Source: DASXVU01 sp963732855
GTDB taxonomy: Archaea; Thermoplasmatota; Thermoplasmata; Methanomassiliicoccales; UBA472
Reading direction: 5' to 3'
NCBI GenBank assembly: GCA_963732855.1
Contig: CAVTBB010000003.1
Span: forward strand, 310,001-374,000
DNA length: 64,000 bases
The notes beneath the pieces are model-generated. The model was not told the origin of the DNA and ran no database searches. It worked only from the letters and a program-made list of their open reading frames with translations. How positions within the stretch are numbered: position 1 is the stretch's first letter; each line of letters opens with the position of its first letter. The translations under genes were made by a program, and so were the position numbers. Of the stretch, positions 53,452 to 62,194 are shown piece after piece.

Positions 53452-54432
53452 ATGAGCAGAACGACTCGCAGAATGCTCCTGGTTGTCATTTCAATCTCCT
53501 TGATCGCCTCGATCATTAGCCCACTGATAGAACTCGGCGTTTCAGCGGAAGGTACAGAACCGGCGACCCTTACCCCAAGTGCTACGATTCGCGCATATAA
53601 CGACACCGAACTGGCCTCATTAGTTACGGACAATTCCTGGAAGGGAACGGGGGCGATGTTCGATCCATACGTCATCGAGAACCTGAAGATTAACGTCACT
53701 GACAATCAATATGGGATATTTCTCGGAAATGTGTCCAAGTATCTGATCATTAACAACTGCCAAGTTAGTAGTGATAATGTGAGCTGGCCGAGTTATTCAT
53801 CATTCGCCGGGATAGCATTGTTCAATGTGACCAATTCAGTCGTCAAGAACAACAGCTGCAGCGGAAATATGTACGGCATCTATCTGTTCAACTCCAGCAC
53901 TAGCAACATAGTCACGGACAACCATTGCAATGGGAACGGATATGGCATCTACGTCGAGGGCTTCTCGTGCAACTTTAACGTTATTTCAAAAAATAATTGC
54001 AGCGGAAATTCGATCGGGATTCAATTATTGGCCACAAGGCTCAATACTATAATAGATAATGATTTCAGCGGGAATGACCAAGGCCTCTTCGGCGGTACTG
54101 GTGTCGAACTCTCCTTCTCAGCAGACAACATCGTTGGGGACAACATCTGCGGCGGGAAGGACTACGGTATTTACCTATTCTCCTCTAGCAATAACAGCAT
54201 TCTTAGCAATAGCTGTAGCGGGATGGAGTACGGCATCTATCTGGAAGCCGATAGTCAGAACAATCGATTCGTTGCTAATACGGGGACCTTTTTCGATAAG
54301 ACCGGTATGAATCCATCATACGACGATCAACAAGCCCCATATGACGTCACTCCGGTGTTTGCCATATCGGCCGTTCTCTTTGCCTTAGTCACTGCCTATG
54401 TGATCATGGGAAGGAGAAAACGCACCGAATGA
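53452..54432 (+). CDS. NosD-like right-handed beta-helix surface protein
   Basis: A 326-residue exported protein. A signal peptide (MLLVVISISLIASIISPLI) is followed by several ~22-residue beta-helix repeats (e.g. NSVVKNNSCSGNMYGIYLF, SNIVTDNHCNGNGYGIYVE). There is a membrane helix near the C-terminus (VFAISAVLFALVTAYVIM) and a basic RRKRTE end. Repeats with NGYGIY and a cysteine in the NNSC/NHC position recur five times. The start ATG at 53452 follows a purine-rich ggggaag. It is an envelope protein, possibly carbohydrate-binding. Confidence 0.8.
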   Translation: MSRTTRRMLLVVISISLIASIISPLIELGVSAEGTEPATLTPSATIRAYNDTELASLVTDNSWKGTGAMFDPYVIENLKINVTDNQYGIFLGNVSKYLIINNCQVSSDNVSWPSYSSFAGIALFNVTNSVVKNNSCSGNMYGIYLFNSSTSNIVTDNHCNGNGYGIYVEGFSCNFNVISKNNCSGNSIGIQLLATRLNTIIDNDFSGNDQGLFGGTGVELSFSADNIVGDNICGGKDYGIYLFSSSNNSILSNSCSGMEYGIYLEADSQNNRFVANTGTFFDKTGMNPSYDDQQAPYDVTPVFAISAVLFALVTAYVIMGRRKRTE

Positions 54433-54547
54433 AATGTCGACCCACCCTTTCAACCAGACTGTTTTGATAAAGGGTATGATACCCCAAGAAATGCCCTTTT
54501 TCATGAGAGATAAGGTTGAAAGGAGTTTTGGCAGACCCTGCTCCCAA

Positions 54548-57500
54548 TCAGTCCCCGCTGGACAGCTTGTAGAAGTCATGGCTCGGTTCGTATATGTCCC
54601 CGGCGTTGCGCAGCTTCTTCAGCGCGTCCCTCAGCTCCTGCTCGGTGAGGTTCTTCTCCGGGGCATGCTCCAGCAGCGTTTTGAACGACACGCCCTTGCC
54701 CGGCTCGGAGTTGGAGTGGATGAGCGTCCGGACGACGGATATCTTGTTCCGGTCGGTCTTGGAGAAACCGGTCATGACCTTGTCCACGTCCATGCTTCCA
54801 GAGTCACGGGCCATCTTGTTCAGGTAGAACTCCACGATGCGCACGGCACGCTCGGCGTCCTCCTTGGTGACGATGTTGCTAAGCCGGATCCTGGCCGATG
54901 CCTCCGAAAGACGGATGAACGCCTCCAGCTGTCGGGCGGTGATCGGAACGGACGCACCCTGCACCTCGCCCAGCTTGCGTATCGACAGGTACTTCTCCTG
55001 GATGATCTTGCGCGCCTCCTTGCTCATGACCGGCACGTAACGTTTCGAATGGGCGACGTACTTCCTCAGGAACTCGCGGTCGTAGACCGGCTTGAGCTTG
55101 TCCGTGTCCTCCATGATCTTCTTGTAGTCCACGCCCAGATCGTCCAGCACGCTCAGGTCCTCGTGGCGGCGAACTTCACCGCGGACGTGCCCCATGATGA
55201 TATGCTCAGCGATCCTGGTGTCGGTCTCCGCCTTCGGTTTGTCCGTCAGAGCGAAGATCAGATCGAACCTGGATAGCAGCGCCGGCGGCATGTTGATCTG
55301 GTCCGAGAGCGACTCGTTGTCGTCGAACCTTCCGTACTTCGGGTTCGCCGCGCCGAGCATGGAGCAGCGGCACTGCAATGTAGCGGTTATCCCTGCCTTG
55401 GCCACCGATATCCTCTGAGACTCCATCGCCTCGTGCATGGATGGAACGGTCCTGCTCGGTCATCTTGTCGAGCTCGTCAATGCAGTTGTGCACGATGCCG
55501 CCGTTGACCAGGAAGTTGTGCTCGCCCTCGATCACTAGATCATAAACATGTCTTGGACCAGCAGACCTTATGGAAGTTATCGGGTTGAGTAGGATGCTAG
55601 CGTTTTGGATTTGGACTTCAGAAGATGATTCAACCTCTGCTGAGCCGCAATTATTCGAGGTGGTTCCATTTCCATAGGAAATCGAACTCATAGTGAAATC
55701 CGTCGGGATAATGAGCGCGTCTCCAAGGATTAACCTCTCTGCTTGAATCCAACCTCTTGGGGTCAGAATGTGGTGATCGGGGTGCAGATATGATCTCATC
55801 GCCTGTTAGGAGAGATATGCCGATGCATTCCTCAACACCCTTGTCGAGGTTATGGACGACACGGCCTTCATTCCATCCCTTGTTGAAGTTAACAACGATG
55901 TCGCCTGGAAGAATGTCCTTAATTCGGGAAATTCCTTCCTTCAGAACGACAAATTGCTCTCCATCAACGCAGGCAAGGCCCTTATCCGCGAGCACCAGCG
56001 CGCCCGCTTCCAGCGTCCACCTCCCGTCGCCGAACTCGTCCTTCACGGCAGCGGCGGTGTTGTGCACCACGAACCCGTTCCCGATGAAACTGTGAGCGTC
56101 TTCCACCGTCAGATCGTACACGTGCTCAGGGATCCCATCGACCTTCCTTTCGACCCCGACAACGCGTGACCAGTCGGACATCGAATGATCTCCCGCCGGT
56201 CCGACCATCATGACCTCGTCGTCCGCCATTACGTCGGACGACCGGATCCACGCCGGATCTTGCCCGATGCGGCTCAATACCTGCGTCTCGGGGGTCAGGG
56301 AAATGGACCTCCCAGACTCCTCTTTGAGTTCCACAAGAAATGAAGGGGTGTCGATGCGGAAAACTGCAGATACTGGCCTTGTGACCGGCTGACCATCGGC
56401 AGACACTGTTTTAAGGCCGTTAACCCCCACTTCCTGCCTGAATACGCCTTTTTCCACTTCCGTTGGAGTCTTGATCCTGCTTTCGACGAACTCGCCGATG
56501 TCCACCAGCTTCCCTTTCACCTCGATCTTGGTGTCGCCGGCTACACACAATCCTGCCGCCGACGAGGACTTCCCAGATGCGTATATCCCCCTCGGGGCCA
56601 GTTCTGACATGTAACGCAGCAGTTGCGAGTTGTGCGACAATATTCCGTTGGCCACGAAGATATGGGTGGTCTCCACTTCCAGGTCGTAGACGAACGGTTC
56701 CTGTGCTTTCACCTCGGTCTTGGAGATGACCTTCTCCCACGCGAGGCCGCACTTCCATCCATAATCTTCCCGGCCGGCATTCCCCCTGACCCTTGGTCGT
56801 CGCCAGCTCCTGACCCACATAGATCTGGTCGGCTTTGCGCGCGGCGATCCACATGCCGTTCTGCACGAACAGCAGGTGGGTCCTGGTGACGGTGAGCTTC
56901 CTTCCGCTCTCGGTGACGAATTCCAGCAACTTCCTCGGCGACGTCCGCTTCCATGCCCTTACCGCACGTCCGGGCTCGATCACGCCCCGTTCCGAGAACG
57001 TCATGATCGGGACGTCGATGTTGGCATATTCCCCGTCGTCAACCTCCTCGCTGCCGAACTCGACCAGCGCCTCCTCCACCATGTTCTTGATGTTCGTGCA
57101 TGCGCCGGATGCGAGCATTACCTCCGTGTCTCCGGTAACGCATTTAGCGACTCCCGGGTCTCCGACCAGAAGGATGTGGATGTCGCCCCTCACGCGCGTG
57201 CCGTCGTCCAGCTGCTTGTGCGAGCCGCCGAACAGCTGCAGCGCCATCGACTCCTTGACCTCGTCGTAGCCATAGATGGTGGGGCTGATGGACTTGATGA
57301 TCTTGCCGAATACGTCCGGCGAACGCGCTTCCTGCTTGATCATCTCCTCTTCTTCGGGGGAGATGTTGACCTCTTCGTACTCGTGCTCTTGGAATTCGAC
57401 CGAGTGCACTTCCAGGTTGATATCGAACAGGGTCGACTTGTTGTTCCCCTGGGCCTTCTGTACCGAGCGCAGTATGCCGTTGATGACGATCCGGTCACCC

Positions 57501-58171
57501 GGCGAGACCGTGCCGGCCAGGTCGTCCTCGAGATACCCCGTGAGACGTTCCGGCTGGGAACCGCCGCGCAGCCCTTCCGGATTCTCCTGGATCTCGATCT
57601 TCTGAGTGTCAACGTAACTGGACTCCTCGGTCATAAGGGTGAACTTGGTGCTGCCGCCGGAACGACCGCAGCCGTTCTGTTCTTTGTAGCATTCCAGTGG
57701 TTCCTTGAACTGCAGCCCCTCCTGGACCTCAACGATCTTGGCCGGGCAACGGAAGCAGCGGAATACCGCCTCCACGAGCTTCGGACGGACGTCGGTGGCC
57801 TTTCGCACCAGACCTTCGATGGCGACCAGCTTGCCCAGATGCTCGCTGCGAAGTTTCCTGACGTCGACGCGCGAGTCCGGTGCCAGCGCCTTGAACCTGA
57901 GATGGATCTCGTAGTTTCCCCGGGTCTGCTGCACCTGCTTGCGCACGACGCTCTCACCAATATTGAGCACTCGCTGCGGTTCCTCAAGCATGAACTGGGC
58001 CATGTCCGGGTCGAACTGGTCCAGCTCGGCGTAGGCGATGTTGATGGAGCGCACTTCCGGGTACAGGTCGGCCACTTCCGCTACCCTAACCCGGTTCTCA
58101 CTGTTCTCGAAGAACTCCTCCCAGCGCGCGGCGAGGTCCTCATCGGTATAATCGATCGGCAAAATGTACAC
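54548..58171 (-). CDS. mcm: MCM replicative helicase with three mini-inteins and three frameshifts
   Basis: The gene spans 3,624 bp. The N-terminal part has the zinc cysteines FRCFRC...CYKEQNGC. The ATPase reads LLVGDPGVAK|S, GKSSSAAGL|T, LADKGLA|C and CIDELDKMTEQDR when three inteins are removed, then MHEAMESQRIS and a lid/winged helix to the stop. Removing three single-base insertions (G run at 56782-56786, C run at 55779-55782, and near 55436-55445) restores one 1,206-codon frame; the spliced protein would be 710 residues, normal for MCM. As read, the gene is broken. MCM is the essential 3'-5' DNA-unwinding hexamer. Confidence 0.9.
55485..55971 (-). other. MCM mini-intein 3 (162 aa after frame repair)
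   Basis: Inserted between ADKGLA and CIDELDKM at the Walker B motif. It begins CVDGEQFVVL, has block B ISAPDHHILT, block F HVYDLVIEGEHNF and ends GGIVHN with Cys at +1. One extra C in the CCCC run 55779-55782 breaks the frame. No endonuclease domain is present. Confidence 0.88.
56059..56547 (-). other. MCM mini-intein 2 (163 aa)
   Basis: Inserted between SSSAAGL and TAAAVKDEFG. It begins CVAGDTKIEV and ends GFVVHN with Thr at +1; block F is HVYDLTVEDAHSF. The block B position usually TxxH reads TPET, so the His is missing. The frame is intact. No endonuclease domain. Confidence 0.88.
56629..57142 (-). other. MCM mini-intein 1 (171 aa after frame repair)
   Basis: Inserted in the Walker A motif between GDPGVAK and SQLLRYM. 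It begins CVTGDTEVML, has block B VTRTHLLF with the usual His, block F FVYDLEVETTHIF and ends GILSHN with Ser at +1. One extra G in the G run 56782-56786 breaks the frame between GQELATTKGQ and NAGREDYGWK. No endonuclease domain. Confidence 0.88.
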
Positions 58172-58327
58172 CTTCTTGGTGCAAAGAATCGTGACAGGGC
58201 GACGTTACTGCTCTAGTGATTGTTTGCAGGAAGCAGATTAGACGGAGGGATAAAAGGCTTTTTCATACTTGGACGGTGCAGCGGAAACCATTGCTGGAAA
58301 TGGGGTAGGGGCGGCGCGTCGGAGCGC

Positions 58328-58852
58328 TCAATCCTTGCGAGGTTCCGGCACGTAATCGGCCTGCACCGCGACGACCTCTAGGCTGGTGTTGCACTCCGAG
58401 TAACGGTCTAGAGGTTCCTTGTTCAGGCTGATGAATTGCTCCCCCCAGGTGAACTTGGACAGGATGATGTGTGCCTGTTCCTTCTCTCCAAGGATGTACA
58501 ATGAAGCGGCCAGCGCTTCGACCGAGCTGAGCATCAGCGGCTTGCCCCAGTTGGTAGGGTTGGCGGCCAGCAGGTACGGCAACGCGCGCGGGAGGACGCT
58601 CTTCTTCAGCTTGGGAACGGCGTCGATGTTGCCCCATGAGACGTCCAGGACCACGATGCCATGCGCCCGTGCGCTGATCAGGTCCTCCTTGGAAAGCGCC
58701 TTCTCGGCGAATGGCCACAATACGACGCTGCCATAGGGGATGTTCTTGAACGATGTCAGCTCCTGGACCAGATTGAACTTGGCCATCTTGCGCGACGTGC
58801 ACTTCTTCGGGTCGCACTGATGCTCGTCGTAGACGAAGAGGGGGATCGTCAT
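58328..58852 (-). CDS. tsr3: Tsr3-family rRNA aminocarboxypropyltransferase
   Basis: A 174-residue protein with the Tsr3 N-terminus (LFVYDEHQCDPKKCTSRKMAKF) and the SPOUT-like core HGIVVLDVSWG, LPYLLAANPTNWGKP and SSVEALAASLYIL. Tsr3 moves the aminocarboxypropyl group of SAM to a small-subunit rRNA pseudouridine-derived base. It is 4 bp behind arsC on the same strand, so the two share an operon despite unrelated roles. Confidence 0.92.
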   Translation of the reverse strand: MTIPLFVYDEHQCDPKKCTSRKMAKFNLVQELTSFKNIPYGSVVLWPFAEKALSKEDLISARAHGIVVLDVSWGNIDAVPKLKKSVLPRALPYLLAANPTNWGKPLMLSSVEALAASLYILGEKEQAHIILSKFTWGEQFISLNKEPLDRYSECNTSLEVVAVQADYVPEPRKD

Positions 58853-58856
58853 GTTC

Positions 58857-59282
58857 TCACTGATTCCTTAGCATCTCGTCGATCCACTTCTGCAGGTCGT
58901 CCCGGGTCTTGCGGAACACCTTGAGGGTCTGCTCTTCGGTCCCTTTCGCCTCCGTCGGGTCAGGGAACGACTTGTGGACGTACTCGTCACCTTCTATGAA
59001 GAAGGGGCATTCGTCCTCCGCCTCGCTACACAATGTGGCGACGATGTCGAAGTGCTTGCCGAACATCTTGTTGGCGTCCTTCGATGTATGTTTGGAGATG
59101 TCGATGTCGATCTCCTTCATCACCTTGATCGCGTAGGGACTTACCTTGGTGGTCGACGTCCCAGCGCTGGACGCCTCCCACCGGTTGCGGTGGAAATGGT
59201 TTACGAGCCCCTCGGCCATTTGGGACCGCGAGGAATTGTGCGTGCACATGAATAGTATGGTTTTCTTTTGATTCTTGGCCAT
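58857..59282 (-). CDS. arsC: Arsenate reductase, low-molecular-weight phosphatase family
   Basis: A 141-residue enzyme. The active-site loop is CTHNSSRS with nucleophile C13. The resolving cysteines C85 and C92 lie in LCSEAEDECP, and the late acidic loop is SFPDPT, as in thioredoxin-coupled ArsC. It reduces arsenate to arsenite. The start is MAKNQKK at 59282; a longer frame upstream is not supported. No arsenite pump is in the window, so an older phosphatase-like role is possible. Confidence 0.9.
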   Translation of the reverse strand: MAKNQKKTILFMCTHNSSRSQMAEGLVNHFHRNRWEASSAGTSTTKVSPYAIKVMKEIDIDISKHTSKDANKMFGKHFDIVATLCSEAEDECPFFIEGDEYVHKSFPDPTEAKGTEEQTLKVFRKTRDDLQKWIDEMLRNQ

Positions 59283-59535
59283 GGTGCTGAGCTCCAGGTC
59301 GTTTGGTGTTTGTTCTGGAATAGGTTTAATCGGATGGGACATATGACCGGAGTTTTTCAGCGGCCATGGATGAGATCGATTCTTGTTGGAGATGCTCCTC
59401 TTTGAAGTATCGTTTAGGTTAATGACGGATTACCCAAATCAAGGTATGTATTGGTTCGAAGTCGGCAGATTCACTATGGGATGGGGGCATCCTGCCTCAT
59501 CAGATAGGTTTATGAAAAGAACACACTATGGAGCT

Positions 59536-59775
59536 TCAGCCACCGTGATGATAAACCCAGCACTGATCATTTGATGATGAGAGACGGGCGAGCTGAGTGG
59601 CTATTTTTCGATTGGGTTTCCACCATACCCATTTTCCAGACGCTTTGGAGAATTCGCCATTAATAAGTCCTTTTCTCCTTAAGATATTAAGTTCTCTGTG
59701 GAGATCATCAGGGCAGCCATTGCTGAAGTCGCCCAACGTTTTGATTATCTCATCTGAAGACTTGGGAATTGTCAT
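59536..59775 (-). CDS. Small protein with winged-helix-like pattern
   Basis: A 79-residue frame. Residues ~5-50 (EIIKTLGDFSNGCPDDLHRE; LNILRRKGLINGEF; KWVWWKP) follow a short winged-helix pattern with a wing. The flanks are AT-rich and gene-like signals are weak: there is no good ribosome-binding site. It may be a small DNA-binding protein or chance. Confidence 0.4.
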   Translation of the reverse strand: MTIPKSSDEIIKTLGDFSNGCPDDLHRELNILRRKGLINGEFSKASGKWVWWKPNRKIATQLARLSSSNDQCWVYHHGG

Positions 59776-59922
59776 TTAATGCCTGAAGAATTTGGTCATT
59801 TCTGACACGCTTTAAGATCGAATATGGATTCACCCATCACATTAATAAGAGCAATTCTCTCATATCATTATTTTGATAAAAAAAGAAAGGTGGCAATGCC
59901 ACCTAATGCGTTTAGAAGACGA

Positions 59923-60365
59923 TTAGGCTTCCGACATTTTGCTTGTCGTTGCGCCGACACCGGACGGAGCATACACTAATTGTGCGGTTACTCCAGAGGC
60001 GGGATTGACGAAGGTCATTGTATCTCCAGTCGTCATCTTGCCCGAGTTGGTTATACCAACACCATTCGATTACTCATCGGAACTGCGGCGGTGGAATAGA
60101 GCATGATTGGGTCTCCGGTCTGGTTAGACATCTTTATGGCCATCTTACTTGTGGCGGTTTGCGGGTTGATGGAAACTGTCAAGACGTTTCCATTCTTCTG
60201 CAGCGTGACAGCGGGTGCTGTGGTGCCGGTCGAGCCTCCGAATCCCATAACCATTACATATAGAACTGCTGCCAAGACAACGGTGATCGCTACCATCAGG
60301 ATGGTTGCGATGACCGGTGAGACGGCGCTCTTGTCCTTTCTCATTTTCCACATTTTCTTCATCAT
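59923..60365 (-). CDS. Archaeal type IV pilin, broken by one frameshift
   Basis: The N-terminus KMRKDKSAVSPVIATILMVA is the classical archaeal pilin (DUF1628/Pilin_N) pattern, with the charged K/S-A processing region before the membrane helix. In the listed frame it ends after 104 residues (...SNRMVLV*), but GVGITNSGKMTTGDTMTFVNP continues in another frame to a TAA at 59923, giving a 147-residue protein. One missing A in the short A run at about 60065 is enough. It has a strong GGAGG ribosome-binding site and a 5' hairpin. It is likely a filament subunit, perhaps for the operon at 10292-16683. Confidence 0.75.
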
Positions 60366-60368
60366 TAT

Positions 60369-60436
60369 TTAGTCCTCCTTAGCAGGGGAAACCCTGCCGG
60401 TAATCTGTTCAATAACTTTTGAGTATTAATTCCTCA
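60369..60436 (-). promoter_or_regulatory. Pilin 5' leader: Shine-Dalgarno, hairpin and TATA-like box
   Basis: On the minus strand aaggaggac lies 8 nt before the ATG at 60365. A 6-bp hairpin GCAGGG-TTTC-CCCTGC occupies 60382-60397, and gaattaatactc near 60424-60436 can serve as TATA box. The hairpin just outside the ribosome-binding site could adjust translation or protect the mRNA. Confidence 0.45.
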
Positions 60437-60517
60437 CTATCATAAAATCAAATTTGGAGAGAACTTTATAGTCTCATTTTCAAAATAAATGGTTCTCTTA
60501 ACTTCGTTTGGGTAAAT

Positions 60518-60716
60518 GATTTCATTTAGGATAGTGTGGGAAGGCTCCCGCCCTCCCAAAATGATGCTTGAATGGTGATGACTCGCCGTTCATCGGATAC
60601 GCTGGATACTAAAAACTAAAGCTAACTTATAGAATCAAAATAGAATCTTCGAAATCTTTAATGTCATTCGATTATAACAGAAATCGGTTTTTACCCATAC
60701 AAAACCAAAGAGAGGC
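60518..60716 (+). repeat. Divergent non-coding repeat, copy B; candidate structured RNA
   Basis: Homologous to 16743-16935. The hairpin at 60570-60591 has stem GAATGGTGA/TCGCCGTTC. Relative to copy A one pair changes T-A to G-C and one T-A to T-G. A TATA-like ctttatag lies about 50 bp upstream (60465-60472) and a T5 run follows at ~60688. It is on the opposite strand to both neighbours and could overlap the upstream region of the pilin gene. Confidence 0.6.
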
Positions 60717-60790
60717 AAATAAATACATTCCACATTTCCAATTCTGATGACACCAGTGTAGATAATATCCCCATGAAAAGATAGTAGCTA

Positions 60791-61360
60791 TCACTTGATC
60801 GTCACGATCTGATCACTGACTAGTGACAGCATCTCCCTGAGGTCCGGCTTCAGCTGCTCATCGACGCAAAGCACTGCGACGTAAGCTCCTTTCGACTTGA
60901 TCATCGTCATGAAGACCTGCACGAATTCGCTCAGCATGTTAGTGCTGTTGTTCATTGCCATCGAGTTGATCGAGTCGAGAATCACCAGGCTCGGTTTCCC
61001 CTCTAGCTTTTTGAACAGGTACTCCGTCTTGAGCACGATGTTCTCCAGCATCGTCTGCGATTCAACGTAGACGGTGTTCTCTCCGCCGTCGAGGCTTTCC
61101 ATTACTCCGTATGATACGCAATCGATGAAATGCGTGTCCTTGGTGTTGATGTCGAGAGAGGTCAACGCAGACGAAATGGTGGATGCTGAGACCGACGAAG
61201 CAACGTAAATACAGTTGAGCCCCTTCTTCTTGCTGAACGTGTCGACCAGTCCGGTCAGGACATCGAAGTAGCTCTCCATGTTGATATTCAGCACCACACC
61301 GACCGAAGGCCCGATCTCCTCCATCTTGGCTATGACCTGGTCCTTTGCCTCTTCCGTCAT
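60791..61360 (-). CDS. KaiC-like RecA-fold protein lacking a P-loop
   Basis: A 189-residue protein related in fold pattern to KaiC/Rad55 ATPases but with no GxxxxGK[ST]. Instead VGVVLNINMESYFD stands where the P-loop would be. The Walker B-like PSLVILDSINSMAM and a final SLVSDQIVTIK are kept. The adjoining gene at 61362, one base away, is an intact paralogue, so the two may form an active/inactive pair. It probably works as a binding partner. Confidence 0.75.
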   Translation of the reverse strand: MTEEAKDQVIAKMEEIGPSVGVVLNINMESYFDVLTGLVDTFSKKKGLNCIYVASSVSASTISSALTSLDINTKDTHFIDCVSYGVMESLDGGENTVYVESQTMLENIVLKTEYLFKKLEGKPSLVILDSINSMAMNNSTNMLSEFVQVFMTMIKSKGAYVAVLCVDEQLKPDLREMLSLVSDQIVTIK

Positions 61361-61361
61361 C

Positions 61362-62078
61362 TCAAAGCCCCCTAAGCATCGGCGTCAATAGAAGTCCCAA
61401 ACTCGTAGAGTCGGTCACATACCGGGAACGGGAGTGGGCCGCCCCGGACATCTTCACGATCTGGATGACCCGGAGGATGTCGCCTCTTCTCTCGAAGTTG
61501 CCAAGAGTGATTATCCCATCGGCGACGACCGTTTCAAACCCGTCCGTTTGGGCCGTTTCCGAGATCAGTATTCCCGTGCATTTCTTCTCATACAGCAGGT
61601 TCGCCAGTCCCTTAAGGAATATACGCCCGGCGGATTGCTCCATCTCCATCAGCAACGGTGTGGTCGAATCGATAACGATACGTTTGATCGAGCCGTTCGT
61701 GATCAGACCGCTTATTGCTACGAGCATCTGCATCGCCCCTTCAGTATCGATGAGGTTGTGCTCCACCTTCGAGAACTTCATCACTTCCTCTATTTCGATC
61801 AGGGCTAGTGTACCGGAATCGATGATCTTCTTATCGAAGAAGTCCAGGGGCGGCACCGATGTCATCAGCTTCTCCGCTGAGTGTACGGTGGAGATGAGGA
61901 TCCCCTTTTGTCCCATTAACGCCCCTCTGACCAAGAATTCGACACCTAGGGCGGATTTGCCCGCCCCGCAGATGCCGGCCACGAGAATGGTCCCTCCTAC
62001 CGGCAGGCCCCCGCCCATGATCCGGTCTAGGCCTTCAATTCCTGTGACGCAACGCTTCTCTTCCGTCTTCTTGGCCAT
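61362..62078 (-). CDS. KaiC/Rad55-like ATPase
   Basis: A RecA-type ATPase of 238 residues from the ATG at 62078 (MAKKTEEK), or 245 if a TTG at 62099 is used. Motifs are CVTGIEGLDRIMGGGLPVGG, Walker A GICGAGKSAL and Walker B RIVIDSTTPLL. The end is hydrophobic without a membrane helix. It likely belongs to a signalling or DNA-linked regulatory complex; no function can be assigned. It directly precedes the P-loop-less paralogue in transcription order. Confidence 0.85.
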   Translation of the reverse strand: MAKKTEEKRCVTGIEGLDRIMGGGLPVGGTILVAGICGAGKSALGVEFLVRGALMGQKGILISTVHSAEKLMTSVPPLDFFDKKIIDSGTLALIEIEEVMKFSKVEHNLIDTEGAMQMLVAISGLITNGSIKRIVIDSTTPLLMEMEQSAGRIFLKGLANLLYEKKCTGILISETAQTDGFETVVADGIITLGNFERRGDILRVIQIVKMSGAAHSRSRYVTDSTSLGLLLTPMLRGL

Positions 62079-62194
62079 CTCGGGCAGCATTCGTATCAAG
62101 GGATAAAGGGTTTCCTGAATGATTAAGAGAATGGTATCTTCTCTGAGAGTGTGTCACAAAAGAATAATTACGCAATGCCGCTTTAGAACGTCCC

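Noticed and set aside
59383..59574. 63-codon plus-strand frame
   Set aside because: No ribosome-binding site, no conserved pattern, and it overlaps the opposing small frame at 59536.
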